The position numbers and the translations under genes are program-made. The notes below the pieces were generated by a model that had not been told where the DNA came from, ran no database searches, and worked only from the letters and a program-made list of their open reading frames with translations. Of a stretch of DNA of 62,586 bases, positions 1 through 10,212 are shown in pieces. This DNA is from Gammaproteobacteria bacterium (GTDB lineage Bacteria; Pseudomonadota; Gammaproteobacteria; JAKBBU01), in assembly GCA_021773195.1 (NCBI GenBank), contig JAJFKN010000059.1, positions 1-62,586 on the forward strand. Reading direction: 5' to 3'. Positions within the stretch are counted from its first letter, which is position 1, and every line of letters begins with the position of its first letter.

Positions 1-300
1 GCTTAGCAGCTGGTTTGCGTTTAACAGCAGTTTTACGCTTAGCAGCTGGCTTGCGTTTAACAGCAGTTTTACGCTTAGCAGCTGGTTTGCGTTTAACAGC
101 AGTTTTACGCTTAGCAGCTGGCTTGCGTTTAACAGCAGTTTTACGCTTAGCAGCTGGTTTGCGTTTAACAGCAGTTTTACGTTTAGCCGTAGACTTGCGT
201 TTCACAGCAGTTTTACGCTTAGCAGCTGGTTTGCGTTTAACAGCAGTTTTACGCTTAGCCGTAGACTTACGTTTTACGGCAGTCTTACGCTTAGCGGGTT
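1..300 (-). repeat. 36-bp in-frame tandem repeat inside the H1-like gene
   Basis: A 36-bp unit coding for the 12-residue period KTAVKRKPAAKR is repeated head to tail and runs off the left edge. Copies nearest the edge are nearly identical. Those around 180-300 have drifted, with KST replacing KPA and one shortened unit near 280-300. The near-identity suggests recent expansion and likely length variation between strains. Confidence 0.9.
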
Positions 301-763
301 TACGCTTAGCCGTAGACTTACGTTTAACACCAGCTTTCTTCAGCTTAGCGGCGAATTGTTTCTCAACCTTCGCTTTAGCAGCTTTAACTGCTTTAGCTCT
401 AGCTAATTTTTCCTTCGCAATCGCTTTAGCCGTAGCTTTAGCAACAGCTGCTTTCAGCTGTTTCTTGTGCTCGGCTTTAAGCTTCTTAATACGGGCTTGC
501 ATTGCTTTCTTAGCAGCATCCAATTTCTTTACTGCGTCACGCCACTTTTTGGTGGTTTGACGTAGTTCAGAACTTGACGTGGAGCTAGTAGTCTTCCGCT
601 TAGCGGTAGACCGCTTAGCAGCTGGCTTTCTAGCTGTGGTTTTGCGCTTCGCAGCAGGTTTCCGTTTTGCAACGGTCTTGCGCTTAGCAGCTGGCTTACG
701 TTTAGCTACAGTCTTCCGCTTCGCAGCAGGTTTCCGTTTAGCTGTAGTTTTACCTCTTGGCAT
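1..763 (-). CDS. Histone H1-like DNA-binding protein (partial, C-terminus beyond window)
   Basis: At least 254 residues are open from the ATG at 763 down to base 2, and no stop is reached. The protein is almost entirely Lys, Arg, Ala, Thr and Val. The N-terminus (residues about 1-60) has repeats like KRKPAAKRKTVA. A central charged helical stretch (about residues 65-140, including ELRQTTKKWRDAVKKLD) could form a coiled coil. The rest is a long tandem repeat with the unit KTAVKRKPAAKR. This is the composition of bacterial histone H1-like proteins (chlamydial Hc2, AlgP-like tails), which bind DNA without sequence specificity and compact the nucleoid. AGGAG eight bases before the ATG supports the start. 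No enzymatic domain is visible. The family call rests on composition, so exact orthology is unknown. Confidence 0.85.
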   Translation of the reverse strand, partial: MPRGKTTAKRKPAAKRKTVAKRKPAAKRKTVAKRKPAAKRKTTARKPAAKRSTAKRKTTSSTSSSELRQTTKKWRDAVKKLDAAKKAMQARIKKLKAEHKKQLKAAVAKATAKAIAKEKLARAKAVKAAKAKVEKQFAAKLKKAGVKRKSTAKRKPAKRKTAVKRKSTAKRKTAVKRKPAAKRKTAVKRKSTAKRKTAVKRKPAAKRKTAVKRKPAAKRKTAVKRKPAAKRKTAVKRKPAAKRKTAVKRKPAAK

Positions 764-1200
764 ACTCAATCTCCTAAAATACCACTCTCAAGGGCGTCAA
801 TTAATAACATAGCATAGTAAGTTGCCATTACAACTTTTTTAAACAAAAAGTATGTGAAAGGCAATGAAAAAACCCTTTGTGTTCCCTCACAGCTTAAACA
901 AAATTACCAAAGCCGAGCTTCTTCAAAAGGCTAAATGGAATTTTACAGTGTATTTTTTCATCTTGAAACTATTTTTGTGGGAAATTTGGTAAAAAAACCA
1001 TAATTTTTTACCTTTGTAAGGTTAAATCACGTTTATTATTGTGTTTTACTACTTTGAATACCCACTTTACAAGAATTTTTTGAACAAATTTCTCACATAT
1101 TCGATCTGTTCATCGCAAAAAGGTGCGCGATTGTTACTGTCAGGCTTGAGATATCTCTGAAAATTGCAATTTCGAGCTATTTATAAAAGAAATTAAGCTT
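764..1200. other. AT-rich intergenic region between glpD and the H1-like gene
   Basis: I see no gene here. A possible promoter for the H1-like gene lies on the minus strand: -35 TTGTAA (833-828), a 16-bp spacer, and -10 TATGTT (811-806), about 43 bp before the ATG. No convincing terminator hairpin for glpD is visible after its stop codon. Confidence 0.4.
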
Positions 1201-2691
1201 TCAAGCGAATTTCGCAAGCTGATCCTTTACGTATTCTGATAATTTCTTTCTATTTTTTGGATCCATGTGGATACCTAACTTGCTTCTTCGGAATAAAATA
1301 TCTTCCGTTGTCATGGCCCATTCTTCTTTTATTAAATAATCTACTTCTTTTTCGAAAAGTGGAAATTCTATTTCTTTGCCTAAATCTTTTAGAGAATGAA
1401 CGCCATCTAATATTATCTGAGATCGAGTGCCGTAGTGATCCAAGTAATGTTGTAAGAGTGTTTGGGGCAAAAAGTTATAGCGTTGACGGAATTGACGTTC
1501 TTGGAAATACTTCAAATCACCGCCTGGTAGTGGTTCTAGGGCAGAGGGGGCAGGTTTGATGTGCGGGAAGTAGGGTGTTAACTGGCGTAGAGTTTCACAG
1601 GCTAATAAACGAAAAGTTGTGATCTTGCCCCCAATGATGGTGGCTATGGGGCATTGCTGGGGCTCTTCTAAATGAATTAAATAATCCCGTGAAGCTTCTG
1701 AAGGGGCCTTATCAGGGTTAGCTTGTAAAGGCCGCACACCAGAATAATGCCAGAGAATATCTTCGCTGGTGATGGTCTTTGAAAAGTAATGATTGACGGC
1801 TTGACATAGATACGTGATTTCACGTTGTTGTATTTCCACTTCTTCTAAACTGCCTTCATAGGCTACATCTGTTGTGCCAATGAGACTGTATCTTCCCAGA
1901 TATGGCATGACAAAAACCACGCGCTTATCTTTGTTTTGTAATATATAAGCATGTTCGCCAGGGTAAAAAGCCTTAACAACAATATGGCTGCCTTTGACTA
2001 GTTTTAAAGAGTGGTTGCTGCTGCAATGAATACATTCTTCTGAAATTTGTTGTACCCAAGGGCCTGAGGCATTAACTAGAACCTTGGCCTGGATGCGGTG
2101 GGTTTCACGCCGTTGTTTATCTTTATAGGTGACATGCCAGGAGCCCTTATGGGTTTCTGCGGCAAGGACTTTACAGCGGGTTTTGACCTTGGCGCCTTTC
2201 TCGCGTGCGGCAATGGCATTTATAACCACCAAGCGGGCATCATCCACTTGGCAATCACTGTAAATGAAACCTTTTTGGAAAGCCTTACGCAGCGGGGTAC
2301 GAAAAGCATGATCCTGGATTTTCATGGTGCGAGAGGGAAAATGGCGCTTTCCTAAATAGTCATAAAGGAAAAGGCCTAACCGGATCTGCCATCTTGGACG
2401 TTCATCAGGGTGATGAGGCATGACAAAGGGAATGGGTTTGATGAGATGGGGTGCCATCTCCAATAGATTTTGACGCTCCAAGAGCGCTTTGCGCACGAGG
2501 GAAAATTCGTAATGTTCTAAATAACGCAGGCCACCATGAATGAGTTTGGAGCTCCACTGGGAAGTACCATGAGCCAAGTCATCTTTTTCGCAGAGAATAA
2601 CCTTTAAGCTGCGGGCAGCTGCTTCTGCAGCAATACCAACACCGTTAATGCCACCACCGATGATGCATATATCGTAGATTTCATTGTCCAT
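1201..2691 (-). CDS. glpD: Aerobic glycerol-3-phosphate dehydrogenase
   Basis: This FAD enzyme oxidises sn-glycerol-3-phosphate to dihydroxyacetone phosphate at the inner membrane and passes electrons to quinone. The N-terminal FAD-binding GxGxxG is at residues 10-19 (IIGGGINGVG), followed by the family blocks GTSQWSSKLIHGGLRYLE and, near residue 360, IIGGKITTFR. The 496-residue length is normal for GlpD (E. coli about 501). It diverges from glpK, the kinase that makes its substrate, across a 250-bp region containing a large inverted repeat. The two together form the glycerol-use pathway. No regulator gene (glpR) or facilitator (glpF) is present nearby. Confidence 0.96.
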   Translation of the reverse strand: MDNEIYDICIIGGGINGVGIAAEAAARSLKVILCEKDDLAHGTSQWSSKLIHGGLRYLEHYEFSLVRKALLERQNLLEMAPHLIKPIPFVMPHHPDERPRWQIRLGLFLYDYLGKRHFPSRTMKIQDHAFRTPLRKAFQKGFIYSDCQVDDARLVVINAIAAREKGAKVKTRCKVLAAETHKGSWHVTYKDKQRRETHRIQAKVLVNASGPWVQQISEECIHCSSNHSLKLVKGSHIVVKAFYPGEHAYILQNKDKRVVFVMPYLGRYSLIGTTDVAYEGSLEEVEIQQREITYLCQAVNHYFSKTITSEDILWHYSGVRPLQANPDKAPSEASRDYLIHLEEPQQCPIATIIGGKITTFRLLACETLRQLTPYFPHIKPAPSALEPLPGGDLKYFQERQFRQRYNFLPQTLLQHYLDHYGTRSQIILDGVHSLKDLGKEIEFPLFEKEVDYLIKEEWAMTTEDILFRRSKLGIHMDPKNRKKLSEYVKDQLAKFA

Positions 2692-2742
2692 ATAAAGGAT
2701 TGTAGCAGATGTGTAGCTGGATATTCCTCAGTTCAGTGCCAA

Positions 2743-2860
2743 TCAATGGGGAAGCGATGATCGTATTTTTCAAACCCGCCGTAAAGACATCCCTGTAGGC
2801 TTCTAGTCTGCATCCCTACGGCCTAGAGTTTGAAAAATACGATCATCGCTTCCCTATTGA
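2743..2860. repeat. Large near-perfect inverted repeat, 33-bp arms
   Basis: Arms at 2743-2775 and 2828-2860 are complementary at 32 of 33 positions and flank a 52-base centre. The centre itself contains CCGTA ... TACGG and CCTGTAGG-type complementarity, so an extended cruciform or RNA hairpin could form. It lies between divergent glpD and glpK and carries no terminal T tract. It may be a dispersed palindromic element or a regulatory structure; which one cannot be told from one copy. Confidence 0.85.
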
Positions 2861-2942
2861 GAGCCGCGAAAGGGAGATATTGACCATACTAATTTTTTAT
2901 TGGCCGTATATAATGATGCTACTTTACATAAAAGGACATCAA

Positions 2943-4442
2943 GTGAAATACATTCTGGCCATGGATCAAGGCACAACCAGCAGCAGAGCAATGCTCTTTG
3001 ATGAAGATTTACAGTTGCTTTGTTCTTCTCAAGAGGAATTTAAACAGCATTTTCCTGAAGATGGTTGGGTGGAACATGATCCTGAAGATCTCTGGCGTAG
3101 TTCTCTAGATACTTGTCGACGTGTGGTAGAACAAATCTCTCCAAAGGATATTATTGCCATAGGAATATCTAATCAGAGAGAAACTACCTTAATTTGGGAT
3201 CGCGAAACGGGGGAGGCAATTTATCCGGCCATTGTTTGGCAAGACCGTCGTACAGCACATCCTTGCCAGCAAATGCGAAATGAAGGCTATGGGAATTTAG
3301 TCATTAAAAGAACTGGTTTGTTATTGGATCCTTATTTCTCCGCTACAAAAATAGCTTGGATCTTAGATAATGTCATAGGTGCTCGTAAACGAGCTCTAAA
3401 TGGGGGGTTAGCTTTTGGCACTGTGGATACCTATATAATATGGCGATTGACTATGGGGAAACGGCATGTGACAGATGCCACCAATGCTTCACGCACCCTG
3501 TTATTCAATATTCATAGCCAACAGTGGGATGAAGAATTACTCGCTTTGTTTGATATTCCTAAAGAATTGTTGCCTGACGTGTTGGATAGTGCCGATGACT
3601 TCGGGTTAGCTCACGCGAGCCATTTAGGGCACGCTATTCCTATTCGTGGGGTGGCTGGGGATCAACAATCGGCTCTTATTGGGCAAGCCTGTTTTACAAA
3701 AGGATTACTGAAAACTACCTATGGTACGGGTTGTTTCATGATGATGAATACCGGAGAGCAAGCTGTTGCTTCACAACATCGTTTAATCAGCACCGTGGCC
3801 TATCGTTTAAAAGGCCAAGTAACCTATGCCCAAGAAGGCAGTATCTTTGTGGCTGGGGCCGCCGTGCAATGGTTGCGAGATGCTTTGCAACTTATCAATA
3901 ATGCCGGTGAGACGGAATCCTTGGCACAACAGGTGCCCGATAATGGTGGCGTTTATTTGGTGCCTGCATTTACTGGCATGGGGGCACCTTATTGGGATCC
4001 TAAAGCACGGGGAGCTATTTTAGGTTTAACTCGGGATAGTGGCATTGCGCATATTGTCCGGGCCGCCTTAGAAGCCGTTTGTTACCAAACCTACGATTTA
4101 TTGCAAGCTATGGAAAAAGATAGTGGGATTATGCCGCAAGCTATGCGCATCGATGGTGGAATGGTCGTGAATGGCTGGTTTAATCAATTTTTAGCGGACT
4201 TACTGAATATTCCTATTGAACGGCCCGTAGTGCATGAAACCTCAGCATTGGGTGCTGCGTTGTTGGCAGGTGTGCAAGCTGGTATCTATGATTTTGCAAC
4301 CTTTGCTACACAGCAATGGCAGTTGCAGGAGGCTTATAAACCCAATATGACTCAAGCTTCGCGACGTAAATTATATGAAGGATGGCGTCAGGCTGTTTCA
4401 GCAACGCTTTCTTCAGATTTTTCATCGGAGCGAGCAAACTGA
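2943..4442 (+). CDS. glpK: Glycerol kinase
   Basis: GlpK phosphorylates glycerol with ATP to glycerol-3-phosphate, the substrate of the neighbouring glpD product. The FGGY-kinase start is textbook: a phosphate-binding DQGTTSSRA at residues 8-16, then [22 protein letters not shown], the second phosphate loop TYGTGCF and, near the C-terminus, [19 protein letters not shown] chose the GTG at 2943 because AAAGGA sits six bases upstream and the protein then begins [12 protein letters not shown] like other GlpKs (499 residues). The frame is open 21 codons further upstream but has no ribosome site there. A TATAAT at 2909-2914 could be the -10 box, though no good -35 accompanies it. The 3' end overlaps rdgC tail to tail by 55 bp. 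Confidence 0.95.
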   Translation: MKYILAMDQGTTSSRAMLFDEDLQLLCSSQEEFKQHFPEDGWVEHDPEDLWRSSLDTCRRVVEQISPKDIIAIGISNQRETTLIWDRETGEAIYPAIVWQDRRTAHPCQQMRNEGYGNLVIKRTGLLLDPYFSATKIAWILDNVIGARKRALNGGLAFGTVDTYIIWRLTMGKRHVTDATNASRTLLFNIHSQQWDEELLALFDIPKELLPDVLDSADDFGLAHASHLGHAIPIRGVAGDQQSALIGQACFTKGLLKTTYGTGCFMMMNTGEQAVASQHRLISTVAYRLKGQVTYAQEGSIFVAGAAVQWLRDALQLINNAGETESLAQQVPDNGGVYLVPAFTGMGAPYWDPKARGAILGLTRDSGIAHIVRAALEAVCYQTYDLLQAMEKDSGIMPQAMRIDGGMVVNGWFNQFLADLLNIPIERPVVHETSALGAALLAGVQAGIYDFATFATQQWQLQEAYKPNMTQASRRKLYEGWRQAVSATLSSDFSSERAN

Positions 4443-5320
4443 CTATACAGATCCGAGAGCAAGGGGCGTAAAGTTTCAGTCATTAGATGAAAATCCGTAT
4501 CAAATTGTTGCTCAGCTGTTTCAATATTTTGTTCTTTTGCAGCTGACAATAACTCTTCACCATATTGTATAGTACGCAAAGTTAAGTCTTGGCTGAAGTT
4601 AAAACGCACGCGTTCTTGCCAATTTAAAGTGAGTTGCGCTACATGACAGCCATCTTTTAACAGGGATTGAATGCTATTAACGAATAAATCTTGCTGCTTG
4701 CATCGAATAACCCGGCTTTCTTGATTTGGGTCTTGTAATACAGCATTTTTCTCAATCCCAAAAGAAGAAGGGTAGGTGTCATTCAACAACCAATGGGTCA
4801 TGATTGGGCCGGGTTTTTTCATATCCAACGCTTTTAATGTGATGCCATCGGTAACTCGTTCAAACAAGGTTTTAAAATGCTTTAATTTGCCCGCTGTAGT
4901 GCTGTTTACAATGAGTAAATGCGTTTGAGTATCATAATAAGCATGCACTAAACTAAATTTTGAAAAAGCTTGAGGCAATAAGGTTTGTGTCATGTCTTCT
5001 CGAATATTCATGCGTTCTTTAGCCCGAACTTTTCGATCATAATCGGTTTCGATTTGTTTGACTTTTTCATCAACGGCTTGACGGACGATGGTGGCAGGCA
5101 ATAGCTTTTCTTCTAATTTCAAACAAAACATTAAACAGCTGTTGGCAGCGTAAACAAAGCTATCGTGCTTTAATCCTTGGGGCGACACCCAACCATGGGT
5201 ATGAGGCTGACTTGGGCCCGCTGGCTTGTAGGGTACGAGAGATAAAGATTCTTCTAACTCAGCTGTTTTAAAGGGGATTTTTTTCGATAATTCAAAGACA
5301 CTAACTTGTTTAAACCACAT
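4388..5320 (-). CDS. rdgC: Recombination-associated protein RdgC
   Basis: RdgC is a ring-shaped dimer that coats double-stranded DNA and limits RecA filament formation. In several bacteria it also affects replication restart and pilin variation. The protein shows the family N-terminus [17 protein letters not shown], then [28 protein letters not shown] and VIRCKQQDL, all aligning in order with E. coli RdgC. The length (310) is close to the family norm of about 303. It lies downstream of gltA on the same strand across a short gap with a hairpin, and its end overlaps the end of glpK in antisense. Confidence 0.94.
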   Translation of the reverse strand: MWFKQVSVFELSKKIPFKTAELEESLSLVPYKPAGPSQPHTHGWVSPQGLKHDSFVYAANSCLMFCLKLEEKLLPATIVRQAVDEKVKQIETDYDRKVRAKERMNIREDMTQTLLPQAFSKFSLVHAYYDTQTHLLIVNSTTAGKLKHFKTLFERVTDGITLKALDMKKPGPIMTHWLLNDTYPSSFGIEKNAVLQDPNQESRVIRCKQQDLFVNSIQSLLKDGCHVAQLTLNWQERVRFNFSQDLTLRTIQYGEELLSAAKEQNIETAEQQFDTDFHLMTETLRPLLSDLYSQFARSDEKSEESVAETA

Positions 5321-5348
5321 TGTTGGAATTCCTTAACCGAGGGGAATT

Positions 5349-5372
5349 GTGCCCACTTTAGAAGGCGGGCAC
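5349..5372. terminator. Hairpin between gltA and rdgC
   Basis: GTGCCC (5349-5354) pairs with GGGCAC (5367-5372) around a 12-base loop. No T tract follows on either strand. It may be a weak or factor-dependent terminator, or an RNA-stability hairpin at the gltA 3' end. Confidence 0.35.
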
Positions 5373-5382
5373 TGAAGTAATA

Positions 5383-6675
5383 TTAAGTACGTTTTTTCAT
5401 GGGGATGTAATCGCGACAAGGTGAGCCCGTGTAAAGTTGGCGGGGGCGGCCGATACGTAATTCAGGGCTGCTCATCATTTCTAACCAATGGGATACCCAG
5501 CCAACGGTTCTTGCTAAAGCAAAGATAACCGTGAACATGGCAGAAGGGATACCAATAGCACTCAAAGTGATACCTGAGTAATAGTCCACATTGGGGTAGA
5601 GTTTTTTCTCCACGAAATAATCATCTTCTAAAGCGATTCTTTCTAGCTCCAAAGCCAACTTGAAGATAGGATCATCTTTCAAACCCACTTCTTCTAATAC
5701 TTGATGACAGGTTTCGCGCATGACTTTCGCGCGGGGATCATAGTTTTTATAAACTCGATGTCCAAAACCCATAAGGCGGAAAGGATCGTTTTTATCTTTC
5801 GCACGTTTAATGAATTGGCCTACGCGAGATACATCGCCAATTTCCATTAACATATTCAAGGCTGCTTCATTGGCGCCGCCGTGAGCAGGGCCCCAAAGAG
5901 CTGCGATACCAGCTGAAATACAAGCAAAGGGGTTGGCACCTGTGGAACCTGCTAAACGTACCGTTGAGGTTGATGCATTTTGTTCATGATCAGCATGCAG
6001 AATAAAGATTTTATCCATAGCATTAGCCAAAACTGGATTTGGTGTCGTAGTTTCGGTCGGTGTGGCATACATCATATTTAAGAAGTTTTCTGCATAGCCC
6101 ATGCTATTTTGTGGGTACATGAAAGGTAACCCGATAGAATATTTGTAGCACATGGCTGCGATAGTAGGCATTTTTGCGATGAGTCTAAAGGCAGCTGTTT
6201 CACGACAAGTAGGGTCATTCACATCCAGGGAGTCATGATAAAAAGAAGATAGAGCGCCTACAACGCCACACATGATAGCCATGGGGTGGGCATCACGACG
6301 AAAACCATTAAAGAAGTTGCGCATTTGTTCATGCACTAGGGTGTGATTATTCAGTTTGTCTTGGAACTCTTGTTTTTGTTGAACATTCGGTAGTTCGCCA
6401 TTCATGAGAAGGTAGCTGACTTCGGCAAAATCAGAATGTTCAGCTAATTGCTCAATGGGATAACCACGATAGAGTAAGACCCCCTCGGCACCATCGATGT
6501 ATGTGATAGTGGATTCACAGGAGGCCGTAGAAACGAAACCAGGATCGTAAGTGAAATAGCCTTTACCGCTAAGATTTTGAATATTGATGACATCATTGCC
6601 TAAAGTAGGCGACTGAAGAGGTAATTCCATTCCCTCATCACCTGGTAATATCAAATCCACTTTCCGGTCGGCCAT
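5383..6675 (-). CDS. gltA: Citrate synthase (type II)
   Basis: GltA condenses oxaloacetate with acetyl-CoA to citrate, the entry step of the TCA cycle. The catalytic blocks are present in order: the oxaloacetate His in [13 protein letters not shown], the second His in [14 protein letters not shown], and the catalytic Asp in NVDYYSG. The length of 430 is typical of the hexameric, NADH-sensitive type of Gram-negative bacteria. I prefer the ATG at 6675, because GAGGAG ends five bases upstream; the GTG two codons earlier overlaps that ribosome site. The gene is divergent from sdhCDAB-sucABCD, the same arrangement as in E. coli, so both units share one control region. Confidence 0.96.
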   Translation of the reverse strand: MADRKVDLILPGDEGMELPLQSPTLGNDVINIQNLSGKGYFTYDPGFVSTASCESTITYIDGAEGVLLYRGYPIEQLAEHSDFAEVSYLLMNGELPNVQQKQEFQDKLNNHTLVHEQMRNFFNGFRRDAHPMAIMCGVVGALSSFYHDSLDVNDPTCRETAAFRLIAKMPTIAAMCYKYSIGLPFMYPQNSMGYAENFLNMMYATPTETTTPNPVLANAMDKIFILHADHEQNASTSTVRLAGSTGANPFACISAGIAALWGPAHGGANEAALNMLMEIGDVSRVGQFIKRAKDKNDPFRLMGFGHRVYKNYDPRAKVMRETCHQVLEEVGLKDDPIFKLALELERIALEDDYFVEKKLYPNVDYYSGITLSAIGIPSAMFTVIFALARTVGWVSHWLEMMSSPELRIGRPRQLYTGSPCRDYIPMKKRT

Positions 6676-6801
6676 GCTCACTCCTCAATATATATGGTCA
6701 AACTTCACATCAAGCCCCATTGTAGCCCATGCGGCCTTCAGGCGCTACCGCTAGACTCCTAAGGTCGAGTGCATTATATTATCTGAGTTTTATCGATTCA
6801 A

Positions 6802-6830
6802 TTGAGTTCAATCCATGGTGGGTGTATACT
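6802..6830 (+). promoter_or_regulatory. Sigma70-like promoter for sdhCDAB-sucABCD
   Basis: TTGAGT (6802-6807) and TATACT (6825-6830) are separated by 17 bp. Transcription would start near 6837 and leave a 5' leader of about 90 bases before sdhC. This is the best promoter in the divergent gltA/sdhC region. I could not identify ArcA or CRP sites by eye. Confidence 0.65.
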
Positions 6831-6927
6831 GGCGCTGCTCGGTGGACGACCTCATTTTGCCGGGTTTATCGTAGAATTTTGATTAATAGTTGGACACTTT
6901 GTCCCTCAATTGGAGAGCATTGTCGTT

Positions 6928-7296
6928 GTGAATAGACCGGTAAACCTCGATCTCAGGACCATTCGTTTTCCCATAACCGCCATTATATCCATCCTCCACC
7001 GCGTAACAGGGATAGTATTATTCCTATCTGTTCCTTTATTGCTCTGGATTTTGGGCAAAAGCTTATTTACCCCGGCGGGTTTTTTCATGGTGAAAGCGCT
7101 TTTTCAACTGCCTCTCATCAAGATAGGCCTATGGCTATTTTTGCTGGCACTTATGCTGCATTTGGTGGCAGGGATAAGACATTTACTCATGGATTGGGGA
7201 ATCGGTGAAAGCCTTGAAGGGGGGCAAAGAACAGCAAAAATCTCTCTCTTCGTTACCATCCTTCTAGCAGTACTCATGGGGGTTTGGTTATGGTAG
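6928..7296 (+). CDS. sdhC: Succinate dehydrogenase cytochrome b556 subunit
   Basis: SdhC is one of two membrane anchors of succinate:quinone oxidoreductase and helps bind haem b and ubiquinone. The block NRPVNLDLRTIRFPITAI and the following LHRVTG are diagnostic. LHLVAGIRHLLMDWG carries the haem-ligand His, and three membrane helices are predictable. I chose the GTG at 6928 with GGAG 12 bases upstream, giving the family-like start NRPVNL; a TTG at 6910 is also in frame but leaves no ribosome site. The stop overlaps the sdhD start by seven bases, so the two subunits are probably translationally coupled. Confidence 0.93.
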   Translation: MNRPVNLDLRTIRFPITAIISILHRVTGIVLFLSVPLLLWILGKSLFTPAGFFMVKALFQLPLIKIGLWLFLLALMLHLVAGIRHLLMDWGIGESLEGGQRTAKISLFVTILLAVLMGVWLW

Positions 7297-7640
7297 CAGG
7301 TGTACTCAGTTTAACGCGTAATGGTTTGCGGGATTGGATCTTGCAACGTATAAGCGCCGTGGTGCTAGCTGTTTATGCTATTTACCTCATTGGTTTTTTA
7401 TTAATGCATCCTTATTTGCATTACCTACAGTGGCTAGCTTTATTTCACCATACATGGTTCCGAATTTTTAGTTTATTAACTCTGGTCAGCATTGTCATGC
7501 ATGCCTGGATTGGGATTTGGACTGTATTTACTGATTATGTGCATCCCTATTGGTTGCGCGGCATTTTACAAACATTACTTGTACTGAGCTTATTGGCTCT
7601 TTTGTTCTGGGGTATTGAAATCCTCTGGGGAATTTATTAA
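7290..7640 (+). CDS. sdhD: Succinate dehydrogenase membrane anchor subunit
   Basis: This is the second hydrophobic anchor of complex II, with three membrane helices in 116 residues. [17 protein letters not shown] near the N-terminus and [14 protein letters not shown] near residue 75 match the quinone- and haem-site segments of E. coli SdhD, including the Asp-Tyr pair. Its ATG lies inside the end of sdhC, and its TAA shares a base with the sdhA ATG, so sdhC-D-A form an overlapping chain typical of coupled translation. Confidence 0.93.
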   Translation: MVAGVLSLTRNGLRDWILQRISAVVLAVYAIYLIGFLLMHPYLHYLQWLALFHHTWFRIFSLLTLVSIVMHAWIGIWTVFTDYVHPYWLRGILQTLLVLSLLALLFWGIEILWGIY

Positions 7641-9412
7641 TGGCTATAGCAAGACAAACATTTGATGCCGTCATCATAGGCGCGGGTGGAGCAGGTATGC
7701 GTTCTGCGTTGCAGCTCGCTAATTCAGGCTTAAAAGTTGGTTTGGTTTCTAAAGTGTTTCCAACTCGATCCCATACGGTTTCAGCACAAGGCGGCATTAC
7801 TTGCGCTATTGGCAGCTCCGACCCCGATGACGATTGGCGCTGGCATATGTACGATACCGTAAAAGGATCAGACTATTTAGGTGACCAAGCCAGTATCGAA
7901 TACATGTGTAAAGTAGGCCCTGAAGTGGTCTTTGAATTGGACCATATGGGGTTGCCTTTCTCTCGTACGGAAAGTGGTCGTATTTATCAACGTCCCTTCG
8001 GCGGCCAATCGAAAAATTTTGGTGGCGAACAAGCTGCTCGAACTTGCGCTGCAGCGGATCGTACAGGGCATGCTTTATTGCACACACTCTATCAACAGAA
8101 TGTAAAAGCCAAGACCCATTTCTTTAATGAATATTACGCCATCGATTTAGTCCGCTCAACCAATACAGGCGGTATCGCTGGTGTCGTGGTTATGTGTATG
8201 GAAACCGGTGAAGAAGTCTTTTTAAATGCGCGTGCCACGGTTTTCGCCACGGGTGGGGCAGGGCGTATTTTCCAATCCACTACCAATGCATTAATTAATA
8301 CTGGTGATGGCGTTGGCATGGCCATTCGCGCTGGACTACCAGTGCAAGATATGGAAATGTGGCAGTTTCATCCTACGGGTATCGCGGGTGCCGGTGTGTT
8401 AGTGACAGAAGGTTGTCGTGGTGAAGGTGGTTATTTAGTTAATAAAGATGGTGAACGTTTCATGGAGCGTTATGCCCCTCACGCCAAAGATTTAGCTTCG
8501 CGTGATGTGGTTTCTCGCTCTATGGCGTTAGAAATGCGAGCCGGGAAAGGCTTTGATCCCGAAGGTATTGACCACGTAAAATTGAAATTAGATCATCTAG
8601 GTGCTGATGTTTTACATTCTCGACTACCAGGTATTTGTGAATTAGCTGAAACCTTTGCCCATGTGGATCCAACCCGTGAACCTATTCCTGTGGTACCCAC
8701 TTGTCACTATATGATGGGTGGTATTCCTACTAATGTTCATGGTCAAGCATTAACAACTGATGCGGCAGGTGAAGACGTCATTGTTGAAGGCCTATATGCC
8801 GTAGGTGAATGTGCTTGTGTTTCCGTACACGGGGCCAATCGTATGGGCGGCAATTCATTATTGGATTTAGTTGTCTTTGGTCGCGCTGCGGGTATTCATG
8901 TGGAACAAGCCTTTAAAGAGGGTATTACCTTACATGAAGCCAGTGATGAAGATGTAGATGAAGCCATGATGCGTTATCGCCGTTGGGATGACAGTCAAAA
9001 AGGCGAGCGTATCCATGAAATACGTGCAGATATGCAAAAAGTCATGCAAGAGGATTTTGGTGTTTTCCGTACGGGTGATGTGATGGATACGGGATTTGCT
9101 AAATTGAAAGAAATCAATGATCGCTTGCAACATGCCTATTTGCCTGATAAAGGGGCGATATTTAATACGGCTCGGGTAGAGGCCCTAGAATTAGATAACC
9201 TTATGGCTGTGGCTCTTGCAACGGCTAAGACAGCCATTGTGCGTACAGAGAGTCGTGGAGCCCATAGTCGTGAAGATTTTCCTAAACGGGATGATGCCAA
9301 TTGGCTGAAACATAATCTATACTTCGAGGAAGGGTATCAGGTGACTCACCGTGCCGTGGATATGCAACCCAAATTTGTAGATCCTTTAGAACCTAAAGAA
9401 CGTGTTTATTAG
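7640..9412 (+). CDS. sdhA: Succinate dehydrogenase flavoprotein subunit
   Basis: SdhA oxidises succinate to fumarate using covalently bound FAD on the cytoplasmic face of complex II. The N-terminal dinucleotide fold [13 protein letters not shown] (residues 12-24) and the covalent-flavin histidine in [11 protein letters not shown] are present, as are the substrate-site blocks [14 protein letters not shown] and [16 protein letters not shown]. The 590-residue length matches the family (E. coli 588). It follows sdhD with a one-base TAATG overlap and is 14 bp before sdhB. Confidence 0.97.
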   Translation: MAIARQTFDAVIIGAGGAGMRSALQLANSGLKVGLVSKVFPTRSHTVSAQGGITCAIGSSDPDDDWRWHMYDTVKGSDYLGDQASIEYMCKVGPEVVFELDHMGLPFSRTESGRIYQRPFGGQSKNFGGEQAARTCAAADRTGHALLHTLYQQNVKAKTHFFNEYYAIDLVRSTNTGGIAGVVVMCMETGEEVFLNARATVFATGGAGRIFQSTTNALINTGDGVGMAIRAGLPVQDMEMWQFHPTGIAGAGVLVTEGCRGEGGYLVNKDGERFMERYAPHAKDLASRDVVSRSMALEMRAGKGFDPEGIDHVKLKLDHLGADVLHSRLPGICELAETFAHVDPTREPIPVVPTCHYMMGGIPTNVHGQALTTDAAGEDVIVEGLYAVGECACVSVHGANRMGGNSLLDLVVFGRAAGIHVEQAFKEGITLHEASDEDVDEAMMRYRRWDDSQKGERIHEIRADMQKVMQEDFGVFRTGDVMDTGFAKLKEINDRLQHAYLPDKGAIFNTARVEALELDNLMAVALATAKTAIVRTESRGAHSREDFPKRDDANWLKHNLYFEEGYQVTHRAVDMQPKFVDPLEPKERVY

Positions 9413-9426
9413 TGAGGTATTGATGC

Positions 9427-10155
9427 ATGGCTGAGATGGAAACCATCAAATTTTCGATTTATCGCTATCAACCCGAAGCGGGTTCAGATAAGCCTAATCG
9501 TCCTTACATGGAAGATTTCCAGTTGGAGGTACCTAAAGGCTCTGACATGATGTTGCTGACAGCGCTGATTCAGTTAAAAGAACAAGATGAAACCATATCC
9601 TTTCGACGGGCTTGTCGAGAAGGCGTTTGTGGTTCTGACGGTATGAACATCAATGGAAAGAATGGTCTTGCTTGTATTACGCATATATCTGAATTAAAAC
9701 AACCAATCGTGATTCGTCCCTTACCTGGATTTCCTGTGGTGCGGGATTTGATCGTAGATATGGACCAGTTCTATCAACAATACGAGAAAGTAGAACCATA
9801 TTTAAAAAACCATCAACCACCACCAGGCACTGAACGTTTGCAGTCGCCGGAAGATAGGGCGAAATTAGATGGTTTGTATGAATGTATATTGTGTGCTTGT
9901 TGTTCTAGCTCATGCCCCTCTTTTTGGTGGAACCCCGATAAATTTATCGGGCCGGCTGGATTACTTCAGGCTTATCGATTTATAGCCGATACAAGGGACA
10001 CGGCTAAGGCTGAGCGATTACGTAATTTGGATGACCCTTATAGCGTATTTCGTTGCCGCGGGATTATGAATTGTACCAGTGTGTGTCCTAAGGGATTGAA
10101 TCCCACAAAAGCCATTGGTGAAATTCGTAAAGAAATGCTGAAGGAAGAATTGTAA
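9427..10155 (+). CDS. sdhB: Succinate dehydrogenase iron-sulfur subunit
   Basis: SdhB relays electrons from the SdhA flavin to quinone through three clusters. The ferredoxin-type 2Fe-2S ligands are in CREGVCGSDG and the later NGLAC, the 4Fe-4S ligands in CILCACCSSSCPSFWW, and the 3Fe-4S ligands in CRGIMNCTSVCPKGLNP. The length (242) is normal. GAGGT upstream of the ATG supports the start. Between its stop and sucA is a perfect 10-bp hairpin, suggesting processing or differential expression of the two halves of the operon. Confidence 0.97.
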   Translation: MAEMETIKFSIYRYQPEAGSDKPNRPYMEDFQLEVPKGSDMMLLTALIQLKEQDETISFRRACREGVCGSDGMNINGKNGLACITHISELKQPIVIRPLPGFPVVRDLIVDMDQFYQQYEKVEPYLKNHQPPPGTERLQSPEDRAKLDGLYECILCACCSSSCPSFWWNPDKFIGPAGLLQAYRFIADTRDTAKAERLRNLDDPYSVFRCRGIMNCTSVCPKGLNPTKAIGEIRKEMLKEEL

Positions 10156-10212
10156 CCGTTCACCACAAAGATTTTGATAAAGTGAACGATAACAAGTCAG
10201 CAGCAAATTTAT

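Noticed and set aside
15..812. Plus-strand open frames rich in Leu, Arg and Ala over the H1-like gene
   Set aside because: They are the complementary reading of the Lys/Ala repeat on the minus strand. No ribosome sites, and the minus-strand reading gives a known protein type.
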